From: Sphingobacterium sp.
GTDB taxonomy: Bacteria; Bacteroidota; Bacteroidia; Sphingobacteriales; Sphingobacteriaceae
DNA length: 64,000 bases
Reading direction: 5' to 3'
Assembly (NCBI GenBank): GCA_031253985.1
Contig: JAIRVH010000185.1
Location: 1 to 64,000, forward strand
The notes beneath the pieces were generated by a model that was given only the letters and a program-made list of their open reading frames with translations, was not told the origin of the DNA and searched no databases. Positions 1 through 8,261 of this stretch are shown here, piece after piece. The first letter of the stretch is position 1. The number at the start of each line of letters is the position of its first letter. Made by a program: the position numbers and the translations under genes.

Positions 1-255
1 CAGATGCGACGTGCACGTGGAGGTGCTGCAGCAAACCAAAAACCCTGGATTACAGGAGCAAATGATACCGGAATCGGTGCCGTAGTCAATCCTATATACG
101 CTGGCGAGGATAATGTAAAACAAGCCGGAGTTGATATTACTTCGCTCACTGGTTCGGCGGGAAAAATCTCAACGAGTGCAGCCACACAATCTTTTGATGA
201 GCCATTATCTGCAGAAGCTGTACTTAATATTGCAGGTTTATTTATTAAAGCTTAA
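1..255 (+). CDS. C-terminal part of a ferritin-like domain protein (5' end outside window)
   Basis: The reading frame is open at base 1, so the gene begins before the window; the listed ATG at base 4 is probably an internal Met. About 84 residues remain, ending in SFDEPLSAEAVLNIAGLFIKA. This ending and the preceding ITGAND and VYAGEDN-like stretches resemble the C-termini of exported ferritin-like (Ferritin_2-type) proteins that are common in Sphingobacteriaceae and often sit beside a SigK/RskA pair, as here. No metal ligands can be checked because the four-helix core lies outside the window. The family call rests on recall of similar tails and is moderate; that it is the true end of a gene is supported by the terminator just downstream. 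Confidence 0.5.
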   Translation, partial: QMRRARGGAAANQKPWITGANDTGIGAVVNPIYAGEDNVKQAGVDITSLTGSAGKISTSAATQSFDEPLSAEAVLNIAGLFIKA

Positions 256-283
256 CAAAAGTCTTAATCTACCTGTGAAAATG

Positions 284-315
284 GCCCCAGTTTGTTTAGC
301 AAATTGGGGCTTTTT
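284..315 (+). terminator. Intrinsic terminator after the ferritin-like gene
   Basis: An 11-bp stem starting GCCCCAG and ending TTGGGGC (one G-T pair) with a 5-nt loop TTTAG is followed by five T. It lies 28 bases after the stop codon and separates this gene from the convergent anti-sigma gene. Confidence 0.85.
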
Positions 316-364
316 CATGATCTAAGTACCTTCATTTCAGTAAAAATAGAAAGAAAATAACATG

Positions 365-1216
365 CTAAATGCTTCCCATAACGCAGAGTTCGGTAAGCGT
401 AGGGGCAGGTTTTCCCCCTTCATCTTCCAACGTAATGGCAAAGGCCTGTGCTTTGGCAACATCAAGCATTTTACTGGCCATCTGTGCTTTGGCAGCCACC
501 GGAAATACACCAGCGCTGACCGGCTTGCCGTCAACCATCGCCCAGAGCTGATATTGTTTGCCCTTTGGAGGGAGAGGCATATGCTCAAGACTCAAGAATA
601 CTGCTTTAGATTGCTGATCCCAATAGACAATTGCATGCAAATCTGGTTTCGACTCTATGCCCTTTAAAGAAATCGTTTTAATGGCTGGATTTTGTACCAG
701 CGTCCATTTGTCCTGTAACACCGCGAGCGTGGCTTGCTGTGAATCCAGTTGAGCATTAGCTTGGGCAAGCATCTGGCTGTTTTCTTTTTGCTGCTGGTAA
801 AAAAACAGGTTGGCACCAGCACTGAGCACAAACAACAAGCTTGCCGCGATTGCCCAACCATAAGTCCTTACCGGTACCATTTCAGTGGGTTTCTCTTCAG
901 CAATTGAGTTTGGCAGTTCGCCAACAGGCTGTTTTGTAACAGTAGGCACTATAGGGCCAAGATCCGACTGTTCATCCTCCGTAATAAGATTCTCGCTTTT
1001 TAGCCTAGTCCAGATCTTTTCTTTCAAAGGCATAGGCATTGCCACCGCCTGGAGCTCAGCTAAGTCCTCGAGCATTTTTTCAGCTTCGGTAATAGCTAGA
1101 TCCACTGCGGAATTATTTTGACGAATACAATTTAGGATACTGACTTCTTCTTCAGAAGCGAGTCCCAATACGTACAATTCAATAATCCCTGACGATATGT
1201 AAGCTTCGATATCCAA
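365..1216 (-). CDS. Anti-sigma factor, RskA family
   Basis: A 283-residue single-pass inner-membrane anti-sigma factor expected to hold the sigma factor encoded just upstream. The N-terminal 90 or so residues form the cytoplasmic anti-sigma part; one hydrophobic segment at about residues 120-140 (starting AIAASLLFVL) is the membrane anchor. After a short coiled-coil-like Q/E-rich stretch comes the RskA extracytoplasmic domain (about 170-283) with the typical KGKQYQLWAMVDGKPVSAGVF-type strand pattern and an ending near LTELCVMGSI. It follows the sigma gene with a 2-base gap, so the two are almost certainly co-translated. The signal sensed is not visible. Pairing of SigK/RskA-type factors with ferritin-like genes is seen in relatives, so the neighbouring gene may be part of the regulon. 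Confidence 0.85.
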   Translation of the reverse strand: MDIEAYISSGIIELYVLGLASEEEVSILNCIRQNNSAVDLAITEAEKMLEDLAELQAVAMPMPLKEKIWTRLKSENLITEDEQSDLGPIVPTVTKQPVGELPNSIAEEKPTEMVPVRTYGWAIAASLLFVLSAGANLFFYQQQKENSQMLAQANAQLDSQQATLAVLQDKWTLVQNPAIKTISLKGIESKPDLHAIVYWDQQSKAVFLSLEHMPLPPKGKQYQLWAMVDGKPVSAGVFPVAAKAQMASKMLDVAKAQAFAITLEDEGGKPAPTLTELCVMGSI

Positions 1217-1218
1217 AA

Positions 1219-1785
1219 TTAACGATAGTCTTTTAACATTGTTTTTAACTGTAAAAAAGCCGCTTTTGTGCGTGTCTTTATTGTACCCAAAGGAATATCA
1301 AGCTGTTGTGCAATCTCCTGTTGAGTATATCCTTCATAGTAGGCCATCTCAATCAAAATGCGGCATTCAGGCTTTAAGTTATCTAAAATATTTTTAAATC
1401 CTATAAAATCTGCCTGTGCATTCCGTTCGTTCTGGCTTCGATCTTGTTCCTCTTCTCTATTTACGATATTTGAGAGTGGTTGGTTTTTCAACTCGTCCTT
1501 TGCACTCTTAGATTTTCGGTAGTCGAGAGCTGCGTTACGAGCAATATTAATCATCCATGTATATAACCTCCCTTTGTCTTCATCAAAAAGATCAATATAT
1601 TTCCAGATCTTAACAAAGACATCCTGAATAACTTCTTCAGCATGCTCAGCAGAATTTACAATACGACAGACTACGCCATAAAGAGAATCCGCATAGTTAT
1701 CATACAAATAACTAAAAGCTTGCTGATTCTTTTTTTTAAGCAAAAGAATCAATGTTTCTTCAGAAAGGTTATGTAATGGACTCAA
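1219..1785 (-). CDS. ECF sigma factor, SigK-like
   Basis: A 188-residue ECF sigma factor. Region 2 is visible at about residues 20-95 (AFSYLYDNYAD, then EVIQDVFVKIW and a GRLYTWMINIARNAALDYRR-like stretch) and region 4 at about 130-185, with the helix-turn-helix YEGYTQQEIAQQLDIPLGTI and the ending KTRTKAAFLQLK. The start must be TTG: the in-frame TAA three codons upstream leaves no ATG. It heads a two-gene operon with the RskA-type anti-sigma gene. A good -7 box lies about 45 bases upstream. The tight coupling and the non-ATG start suggest that low sigma synthesis matters for control; that is inference. Confidence 0.88.
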   Translation of the reverse strand: MSPLHNLSEETLILLLKKKNQQAFSYLYDNYADSLYGVVCRIVNSAEHAEEVIQDVFVKIWKYIDLFDEDKGRLYTWMINIARNAALDYRKSKSAKDELKNQPLSNIVNREEEQDRSQNERNAQADFIGFKNILDNLKPECRILIEMAYYEGYTQQEIAQQLDIPLGTIKTRTKAAFLQLKTMLKDYR

Positions 1786-1830
1786 ATTTAAAGTTTATAG
1801 CATCTAATATCTTTATTAAATCCTATAAAT

Positions 1831-1861
1831 CAAAGCTAATAGCTCAATTCACGTAAAAAAA
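1831..1861 (-). promoter_or_regulatory. Predicted promoter of the SigK-like operon, with a palindrome upstream
   Basis: Read on the minus strand, a perfect Bacteroidota -7 element TAGCTTTG (1838-1831) lies about 45 bases before the TTG start. At the proper 19-base spacing the -33 position reads TTTT instead of TTTG. A perfect 13-bp palindrome ACGCTAATAGCGT (1871-1883) sits just upstream of the -33 position and could be an operator. Confidence 0.5.
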
Positions 1862-1920
1862 CAGTAAAACACGCTAATAGCGTATAAATACCTGGTCATA
1901 AGAAATCTTAAATATATAAA

Positions 1921-2226
1921 TCACAAATTCAGTTTTCCCGCCCTGTATCTTATTGCGCCAAACCATTTTTTCAATAGCGTGGCGTAGACTTTCCTAAAAT
2001 CTTTCGTACACCCAAAATCGCCCTCATTGAGCTGGTTCAGATCAGGTAAATCTTTGAGCAGCCCCTGCTGTTTCAAGGAGTCCGATATAAACAAAAGCTG
2101 ATTGGCTGTTCCATAATCGGTACCATTGCCCTCTAAGGCATCCGGCGAAGTCATCTCCTTCAGCCCCATATCCAGACTTTCCACGATGGCCAGCCGCTGC
2201 AATTTCCCACACTGCAGATTTTTCAT
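1921..2226 (-). pseudogene. Remnant of a DUF1501 protein (C-terminal part only)
   Basis: The 101-residue ORF has no proper N-terminus but matches the last part of DUF1501 proteins: NGTDYGTANQLLF (family form GTDHGTA), then a loop ending in LNEGD, then DFRKVYATLLKKWFGA. In the family these motifs close a sulfatase-fold protein of roughly 400-500 residues that is normally next to a DUF1800 gene. Here nothing else of either gene is present: upstream bases run into a gap and then the divergent lipoprotein. The first 20 or so residues do not look like family sequence, which suggests the break lies about there. I read this as decay after deletion, not a small functional gene. Confidence 0.6.
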
Positions 2227-2322
2227 TAAATTTAGTCAAGTATAGTTGCATGGAAACTTTTTAGAGATCGCCATGCAACGATAACAGCAATCATTTTTAA
2301 GCCTTTTTAAATAAAACTCCAA

Positions 2323-2790
2323 ATGATAAAATTATGCAAGGTGCTCGTCCTTTTATCCATTTCCCTTGTTTTTGTACAATGCATGAGCAGTGAGCACGAC
2401 CCTTCGGACAACTTCGACTGGTTAGTGGGCAAATGGCGGCGTACCAACGAAACCCAGGGTAAAAAGACCTTTGAATATTGGGTTAAAATAAACGAAACTG
2501 AATATGCGGGCCTGGCCTTTACCCTTCACAACAACGATACTGTCAACCAGGAAAAAATGGCACTGTTGAAATCCGACGGAAACTGGCAATTAAAGGTGAA
2601 AACACCCGATGAAAAGGATTTTGTAGCCTTTGAAATGACTACGCAGAAAAACGGGCTATTCGAATGCAATAATGACTCCCTACCCTTCCCTAAAAAGATT
2701 ACCTACTGGCGGGACGGTGAAAAGCTAAGGGCAAATGTAGCTGGCGACAGCCTGCAGATTCCTTTTGAATTCAGTAAAATCAAAAAATAA
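2323..2790 (+). CDS. Lipoprotein with a DUF6265-like domain
   Basis: A 155-residue lipoprotein: a hydrophobic N-terminus followed by the lipobox VFVQC gives Cys20 as the predicted lipidated residue. The mature part, starting with FDWLVGKWRR and then FEYWVKINETEYAG, matches the layout of DUF6265 proteins (a lipocalin-like barrel of unknown function common in Bacteroidota). It stands alone, divergent from the DUF1501 remnant and about 120 bases before the sigma gene of locus A. No function can be assigned from sequence. Confidence 0.7.
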   Translation: MIKLCKVLVLLSISLVFVQCMSSEHDPSDNFDWLVGKWRRTNETQGKKTFEYWVKINETEYAGLAFTLHNNDTVNQEKMALLKSDGNWQLKVKTPDEKDFVAFEMTTQKNGLFECNNDSLPFPKKITYWRDGEKLRANVAGDSLQIPFEFSKIKK

Positions 2791-2912
2791 TTTGCGCCGA
2801 ATACCCGACGGTCAAAAAACCAAACGCATTTTAGATTCATTTTATGTAGAACATAATATTTACTACCTTAGTAGTCTAATGCTAACCATTTTTAATCTGT
2901 CTATGTAAAACC

Positions 2913-3464
2913 ATGCTGGATATTCAAGAATTGAGTGCTGAGGAAAAACAGATGATTGCCATTGGGCGAGATGAAAGAATATTTAAGAAATTTTTCATTC
3001 AAAACTTCGATGGGCTCAAGCAATATGCATTCTCTTTCATCAAAGACGAAGATCTCGCTCAGGATATCTCCTGCCAAATATTATGGAAAATATGGAATCT
3101 TCAGGAAAAACTCCTTGAGATCGAATTACTCGTTCCTTATATACTCCGCGCGGTAAAAAATGGATGCTTAAATCAGATACGAAAGAAAACAATCGAGTAT
3201 TCATTACACGATATGGCCCATGATAATTTTATCGATGACATATCGCCAGAATCGTTACTTATTTCCAAAGAGAAAATTGCCGAAATCGAACATAGCATAT
3301 CCCTGCTACCCGCCAAAACAAAACAAGCCTTTTTATTGGTTAAAGATGAACAGCTGTCTTATAAACAGGCCGCGGCTAAAATGGGAATAGCCATTAACAC
3401 GGTAGACCGACACCTACAGATTGCGCTAAAAAAAATCTATGCTCAGCTAAAACAAAAAAAATAA
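2913..3464 (+). CDS. ECF sigma factor, FecI-like (locus A)
   Basis: A 183-residue Bacteroidota FecI-type sigma factor. Region 2 lies at about residues 25-95 (FDGLKQYAFSFIKDEDLAQDI, then ILWKIW), region 4 at about 125-180 with LSYKQAAAKMGIAINTVDRH as the helix-turn-helix. It is followed after 54 bases by a FecR anti-sigma gene and then by a SusC with an N-terminal STN signalling domain, the standard trans-envelope cascade: substrate-loaded SusC contacts FecR, which frees the sigma factor to transcribe the susCD operon. Confidence in family is high; the inducing substrate is inferred only from the downstream sulfatase. Confidence 0.88.
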   Translation: MLDIQELSAEEKQMIAIGRDERIFKKFFIQNFDGLKQYAFSFIKDEDLAQDISCQILWKIWNLQEKLLEIELLVPYILRAVKNGCLNQIRKKTIEYSLHDMAHDNFIDDISPESLLISKEKIAEIEHSISLLPAKTKQAFLLVKDEQLSYKQAAAKMGIAINTVDRHLQIALKKIYAQLKQKK

Positions 3465-3518
3465 ATTCGGTATTGGTGAGATTTGCTTTTTCATGTGTCT
3501 TATGAATAAAACAACCCC

Positions 3519-4589
3519 ATGTCATCAGAAGATAGTTATTTTTTAGAGCTCATTCAAAAATACCTGGACAAGCGTATCACGGCCACCGAAGAGGAAGAGC
3601 TGTATCATTTGATGACTTTAGAAGAAAGTAGATTAGATCTTTATCTCTATTTGACGCAACAAAATCAATCGTTAAAAAATAGACCCATTACGCTTGACTC
3701 GTTGTTTGAATCGTCCAAAAAGAAGTATAAGACTACGGATAGTACTGCTAGCGAACGAAAAGAAAAAAGAAATACCCTGCTATCATCAAAAAACTATCAG
3801 CGTTTGCTTATTGCCGCCTCTGTTCTTATCATGATATCTTTTGGAGGTTTCTATCTCTTTCAGCACATCCTGCCTGGGCGCATCATCAAGCTTACATCGG
3901 CCAAAGGTGAAAGGAAACATTTTAAATTAGAGGATGGAACTGAAATTTGGCTCAATAGCGGTAGCCAACTCGAGTATGACGTCAAGTATGGCCTATCAAA
4001 TCGAGATGTAACACTGTCTGGAGAAGCTTATTTTAAGGTAACCAAAAATAAAAAATTACCATTTCATGTAAACGCTTATGGTAATACAATCGAAGTGCTT
4101 GGTACGCAGTTTAATGTTCAGGCCTATGCAGAAGAACAAAAAATGGAAACAACACTCTTTGAAGGTAAAGTGAATCTCAAAGTTAAAGATAAAGGATACG
4201 TTCGTGAATTTATTATGCATCCTGGAGAAAAAATAGAGGTAGCGAATAGCCTAGCCACCGGCATGCATATCAGGAAAAGCAACCTCGTTAAAGAATCTAC
4301 AGAAGGGGGAGCAAACTTCAGCCAAATTAATCATGAAAATACCGAACTGTCAGAAGCACTATGGACGAAAAATAAACTGGTTTTTCAGGATGATCCTATA
4401 GATATCATGAGCAGAAAAATAGAACGTTGGTACAATAAAACCATCCGAATTGAAAACAAGAATATTTTGAACCAATCCTATACAGGCGTGTTTCAGGAGA
4501 AAACAGCGCGGGAGGTTTTGGACATTTTGATTAAAACCGGTGCCAACCTTCATTATAAAGAACAACGCGACACCATTATACTGTATTAA
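3519..4589 (+). CDS. FecR-family anti-sigma factor (locus A)
   Basis: A 356-residue transmembrane anti-sigma factor. The cytoplasmic N-terminal segment (1-90) is followed by a membrane helix at about 95-115 (RLLIAASVLIMISF), the periplasmic FecR domain (about 125-240) with the hallmarks LEDGTEIWLNSGSQLEYD, GEAYFKVTKNKKLPFHV and LGTQFNVQAYAE, and a C-terminal DUF4974/STN-like domain (about 285-356) ending in the usual hydrophobic DTIILY. It is expected to bind the STN domain of the SusC encoded next. The gap to susC is 168 bases and contains the candidate antisense RNA described separately. Confidence 0.9.
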   Translation: MSSEDSYFLELIQKYLDKRITATEEEELYHLMTLEESRLDLYLYLTQQNQSLKNRPITLDSLFESSKKKYKTTDSTASERKEKRNTLLSSKNYQRLLIAASVLIMISFGGFYLFQHILPGRIIKLTSAKGERKHFKLEDGTEIWLNSGSQLEYDVKYGLSNRDVTLSGEAYFKVTKNKKLPFHVNAYGNTIEVLGTQFNVQAYAEEQKMETTLFEGKVNLKVKDKGYVREFIMHPGEKIEVANSLATGMHIRKSNLVKESTEGGANFSQINHENTELSEALWTKNKLVFQDDPIDIMSRKIERWYNKTIRIENKNILNQSYTGVFQEKTAREVLDILIKTGANLHYKEQRDTIILY

Positions 4590-4642
4590 AAAAAACTAAA
4601 ATTAGAATCAAATTAACGAACAATAACGACCTGAATATGAAA

Positions 4643-4744
4643 TAAAAAAAACAAACAAAAAAGGGTACATCGCAGCGATATACCCAAAGATGATCAATTG
4701 GCACAAAGCCCTAGGAAAGTTGTTGTGCCCAATTATTTACCTCT
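4643..4744 (-). ncRNA. Candidate cis-antisense RNA in the fecR-susC gap of locus A
   Basis: On the minus strand the gap holds two stem-loops and a terminator. The first stem-loop (4696-4734) pairs AATTGGCACAA with its near-exact complement (one bulged C). The second (4663-4685) pairs GGGTA and ATCGC arms and is followed on the minus strand by a long U-rich tract (TTTTTTGTTTG and on). On the plus strand the same hairpin has no T-tract, so it is a terminator only for antisense transcription. A -7-like box TAATTTTA (minus, 4758-4751) begins exactly at the susC ATG; no -33 element is recognisable. The product would be about 100 nt and complementary to the susC leader. Structure is seen; existence of the RNA is inferred. 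Confidence 0.4.
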
Positions 4745-4757
4745 TATTTTTAAAATT

Positions 4758-7700
4758 ATGAAAAAAAATTCACATGCTCGATGTCATGTGCCGATTCTTT
4801 ATTACCTAAAGTGGCTCTTCATGGTAAAATTTATAATGCTGTTGATTGTAGCATTTGGCTATAACAGCTATGCGACTACAACTTCTGCACAAGAAAATGT
4901 AACACTTAAATACAAAAATATAAAACTTAAAAATCTATTGCAGCTTATTGAAAAACAGACGGATTTGAGATTTGTATACAATAATAATCAAGTAGAAGAA
5001 GTTACGATACAGCAAATTTCTACGACTAATAAGCCCTGGAAAGAATTACTGAGGCCCATTCTGGAAAAAAATGGCTTTCAGATGCAACAGATCGATGGCG
5101 GCCGTATCATTCTTTCCCAGCCGCAAACACAGGAGCTTAAATTTCAAGGGAAAGTATCCAATAGCAAGGGAGAACCGCTACCGGGAGTTTCCATCAAGGA
5201 AAAGGGATCAGACAAAGGTACCTTAACAAATGATAAAGGGGAATTTATGCTCACTGTAAAAAGCACACAAAGCAGCCTATTCATCAGCAGTGTTGGTTTC
5301 GTAAGCTTAGAAGTTCCCTACTCTTCGATATTTCAGACCATTGAACTTAAAGAGGATCTAGCGCAGTTGGAAGAAGTCGTTGTCGTAGGCTACGGTGCAC
5401 AAAAACGCGTCAACTTAACGGGTGCTGTTGCCACAATTGGCGGTAAAGAATTAGAAAACCGGCCTGTTGTGAATGCTACGCAGAGCCTACAGGGTGAAGT
5501 CCCTGGTTTAAACGTCAATGTTGGAGGCAATACCAAGCCAGGACAGAGCTTCAACCTGAATGTACGCGGTGTCGGTAATCTAAGTGGAACCGATGGGCCT
5601 TATGTTCTTGTTGACGGAATGGAAATGTCCTTGGCCGATGTTAATCCCAGCGATATCGACAATATCTCTGTTTTAAAAGATGCATCGGCATCTGCAATCT
5701 ATGGCTCGCGTGCAGCCTATGGTGTCATTCTGGTTACTACAAAAAAAGGTGCCGCTGGAAAGAAGACAATTAATATCAGCACCAACACAGGATTGACCTC
5801 GCCCGTAAAACTGCCCGAAATGGTCAACTCAGTCGACTTTGCAAACTTTTTTAATGCGGCGACTTTTAATGCGCTCGGAACCAAACAATATTCCGATGAT
5901 AAGATCGCCCTACTACAACAATACATCAATGATCCGGGCAGTATATCGATCTTTCCAGAAGTCAATACCAATAACTATGCAAGCTGGGAAAATAGCGCCA
6001 ACGGTGTCGCCAATACAAACTGGTTTGATCTCCATTATAAACCGACCGCATTGCGACAAAATTACAACATCAATATGGGCGGTGGAAATGCAGGAACGCA
6101 ATTCTATGTCTCAGGAGGCTATTATAATGAAGATGGAATTCTACGCTACGCAGACATCGACTATAAGCGCTATAATTTTAATAGCTCTGTTACTTCCGAA
6201 CTGTCTTCATGGATAAAACTCAAAGCTAACGTAAAATACACGCGCAGCAGCAATCAGACACCTTTGGCCGGATTCGAAGGCATGTTTTTCCATAATCTTG
6301 CGCGCATGCGTCCAAATGTATCACCTTATGATTTTTATGGCAACTGGACGGAACAGTCCATGGTACCCTACCTCCAGTCAGGATCCAAAGATCAGTTGAC
6401 AGCGAATACCTTAGCGATATTAGGTGGACTCGAAATAACCCCATTAAAAAACTGGAAAATCTTTGCCGATTTGAATTATCGCTTAGATAATAGCGAAAAT
6501 GATATCCTGAAATTGCCCGGAACAATTTATGGTATTGATGGCACAACATATCTGGTCAACAGGTCAGAATATAACATCCCGCTTGGTGGAAGTTTCGAAC
6601 GCCGGATGAACAATAACAATTATCTAACGCCAAACATCTATACAAACTACAAACTAACTGTTGACAAACATAATTTTGACTTAACAGCTGGATTTCAACA
6701 GGAAGTAAATACTTTCAAGGAGATTTATACCTCTGCAAGCGATCTGATCAGTTTTGACCGTCCGGGCATTGACTTGTCGACAGGAACAAAGAACAGTAAG
6801 GAAGCCCGTAACCATTGGGCTACCCGGGGCATGTTTGCACGTTTAAATTACAATTTCGATCAGAAATACCTATTAGAACTGAATGGCCGATACGATGGCT
6901 CGTCACGATTTGCAGCCGGGCATCGCTGGGGATTTTTCCCCTCGATATCAGCGGCATACAATATCAGCGAAGAATCGTTTTTCAAAGATAATATTTCCTG
7001 GATCAATCAACTAAAAATAAGAGGATCCTATGGCTCTCTGGGAAACCAAGCCGGTGCCGGTCTTTATGCTTACTCCGAAAATATGAGCATTGTAGTCCCT
7101 GGAGCTAACGGTGCAGGAGGACGTTATTACTTTCAAAATGGCCGTGAAAGTTATATAAACGCACCGGGGGCATTCAATCCCCTAATTACCTGGGAAAAAG
7201 TCAGAAGTGCCAACATTGGTCTCGATTTTACTTTATTGAAGTACCGATTAACAGGAACACTAGACCTCTACCAACGCAATACAAAAGATATGCTCGGTCC
7301 TTCCAGAGATGTTGCAGACCTCTTTGGAACGACACCTGCAAAAAGCAATAATGCCGATCTCCGAACGAGAGGCTGGGAACTCAATGTAAAATGGCGAGAT
7401 AAAATTGCCGAGAACTGGAGCTACAACCTCGGAATCATTCTTTCCGATTACCAGTCAATGGTGACCAAATACCAAAATCCAACCAAATTTGACCCTAGCG
7501 GACAGTGGTATGAAGGTAAAATGTCCGGTGAGATTTGGGGATACCAGGCCAATCAGCTAATCCGTACACAAGCAGAAGCCGATGAATACAATAAATTGGA
7601 CCGGTCCTTTATATCTGCACGTAACTGGGTACCAGGAGACGTGATGTACCTTGACATAAATAACGATGGTAAGATAAACAATGGAGCCAATCGTTTGGGT

Positions 7701-8252
7701 GACATGGGCGACATTTCCATTATTGGGAACAGTACTCCCCGCTATAGCTATAGTTTCTCAGCAGGATTGAATTGGAAAGACCTTTCGATGAACATGCTTT
7801 GGCAGGGAATCGCTAAACGAGATTTTAGTCCTGGATTTGCAGATGCTTATTTTTGGGGATCGGGTGCATTGGCACAGGTAACTGTATTCAAGCAGCATCT
7901 CAACTATTTCTCAGAAAGTAATCCGGACGCGTATTATCCGAATCCATACGCCTCGCCGGTAGGTGCCATAAATTCCTACATCAATAAAACACAGCTCGCT
8001 TCTACACGCTATCTTCAAAATGCAGCTTACCTACGGCTCAAAAATCTGACATTAAGCTATAGCCTGCCAAAGAATCTGATCCAACGCTGGAAGTTTGATC
8101 GGCTGAGTGTGTTTCTCAGTGGCGAAAACTTACTGACATTCAGCAGCCTGGCCAAAATGTTTGATCCCGAAACCATAGAAGGTGGATCTGGCATGGGCAA
8201 GATCTACCCATTGAGCAAAGTCTATTCCTTCGGTTTAAATCTTAACTTTTAA
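4758..8252 (+). CDS. SusC/RagA-family TonB-dependent transporter with STN domain (locus A)
   Basis: A 1164-residue outer-membrane TonB-dependent channel. I start it at the ATG giving MKKNSHAR; the ORF-track start is a TTG 60 bases upstream with no signal-peptide logic. Order: long signal sequence (to about 45), STN signalling domain (about 50-120), carboxypeptidase-regulatory-like barrel (about 130-210), EEVVVVGYGAQKR linker, plug with VDGMEMS and VLKDASASAIYGSRAAYGVI, then the 22-strand beta-barrel to the C-terminal aromatic FGLNLNF. The STN domain fits control by the FecI/FecR pair upstream. SusD follows after 9 bases. With the downstream sulfatase the likely substrate is a sulfated oligosaccharide; that is inference. 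Confidence 0.92.
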   Translation: MKKNSHARCHVPILYYLKWLFMVKFIMLLIVAFGYNSYATTTSAQENVTLKYKNIKLKNLLQLIEKQTDLRFVYNNNQVEEVTIQQISTTNKPWKELLRPILEKNGFQMQQIDGGRIILSQPQTQELKFQGKVSNSKGEPLPGVSIKEKGSDKGTLTNDKGEFMLTVKSTQSSLFISSVGFVSLEVPYSSIFQTIELKEDLAQLEEVVVVGYGAQKRVNLTGAVATIGGKELENRPVVNATQSLQGEVPGLNVNVGGNTKPGQSFNLNVRGVGNLSGTDGPYVLVDGMEMSLADVNPSDIDNISVLKDASASAIYGSRAAYGVILVTTKKGAAGKKTINISTNTGLTSPVKLPEMVNSVDFANFFNAATFNALGTKQYSDDKIALLQQYINDPGSISIFPEVNTNNYASWENSANGVANTNWFDLHYKPTALRQNYNINMGGGNAGTQFYVSGGYYNEDGILRYADIDYKRYNFNSSVTSELSSWIKLKANVKYTRSSNQTPLAGFEGMFFHNLARMRPNVSPYDFYGNWTEQSMVPYLQSGSKDQLTANTLAILGGLEITPLKNWKIFADLNYRLDNSENDILKLPGTIYGIDGTTYLVNRSEYNIPLGGSFERRMNNNNYLTPNIYTNYKLTVDKHNFDLTAGFQQEVNTFKEIYTSASDLISFDRPGIDLSTGTKNSKEARNHWATRGMFARLNYNFDQKYLLELNGRYDGSSRFAAGHRWGFFPSISAAYNISEESFFKDNISWINQLKIRGSYGSLGNQAGAGLYAYSENMSIVVPGANGAGGRYYFQNGRESYINAPGAFNPLITWEKVRSANIGLDFTLLKYRLTGTLDLYQRNTKDMLGPSRDVADLFGTTPAKSNNADLRTRGWELNVKWRDKIAENWSYNLGIILSDYQSMVTKYQNPTKFDPSGQWYEGKMSGEIWGYQANQLIRTQAEADEYNKLDRSFISARNWVPGDVMYLDINNDGKINNGANRLGDMGDISIIGNSTPRYSYSFSAGLNWKDLSMNMLWQGIAKRDFSPGFADAYFWGSGALAQVTVFKQHLNYFSESNPDAYYPNPYASPVGAINSYINKTQLASTRYLQNAAYLRLKNLTLSYSLPKNLIQRWKFDRLSVFLSGENLLTFSSLAKMFDPETIEGGSGMGKIYPLSKVYSFGLNLNF

Positions 8253-8261
8253 CTAGCAGTC

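Noticed and set aside
2042-2251. 69-residue ORF on the minus strand in another frame of the DUF1501 remnant
   Set aside because: The DUF1501 motifs are in the other frame; this frame has no recognisable sequence.
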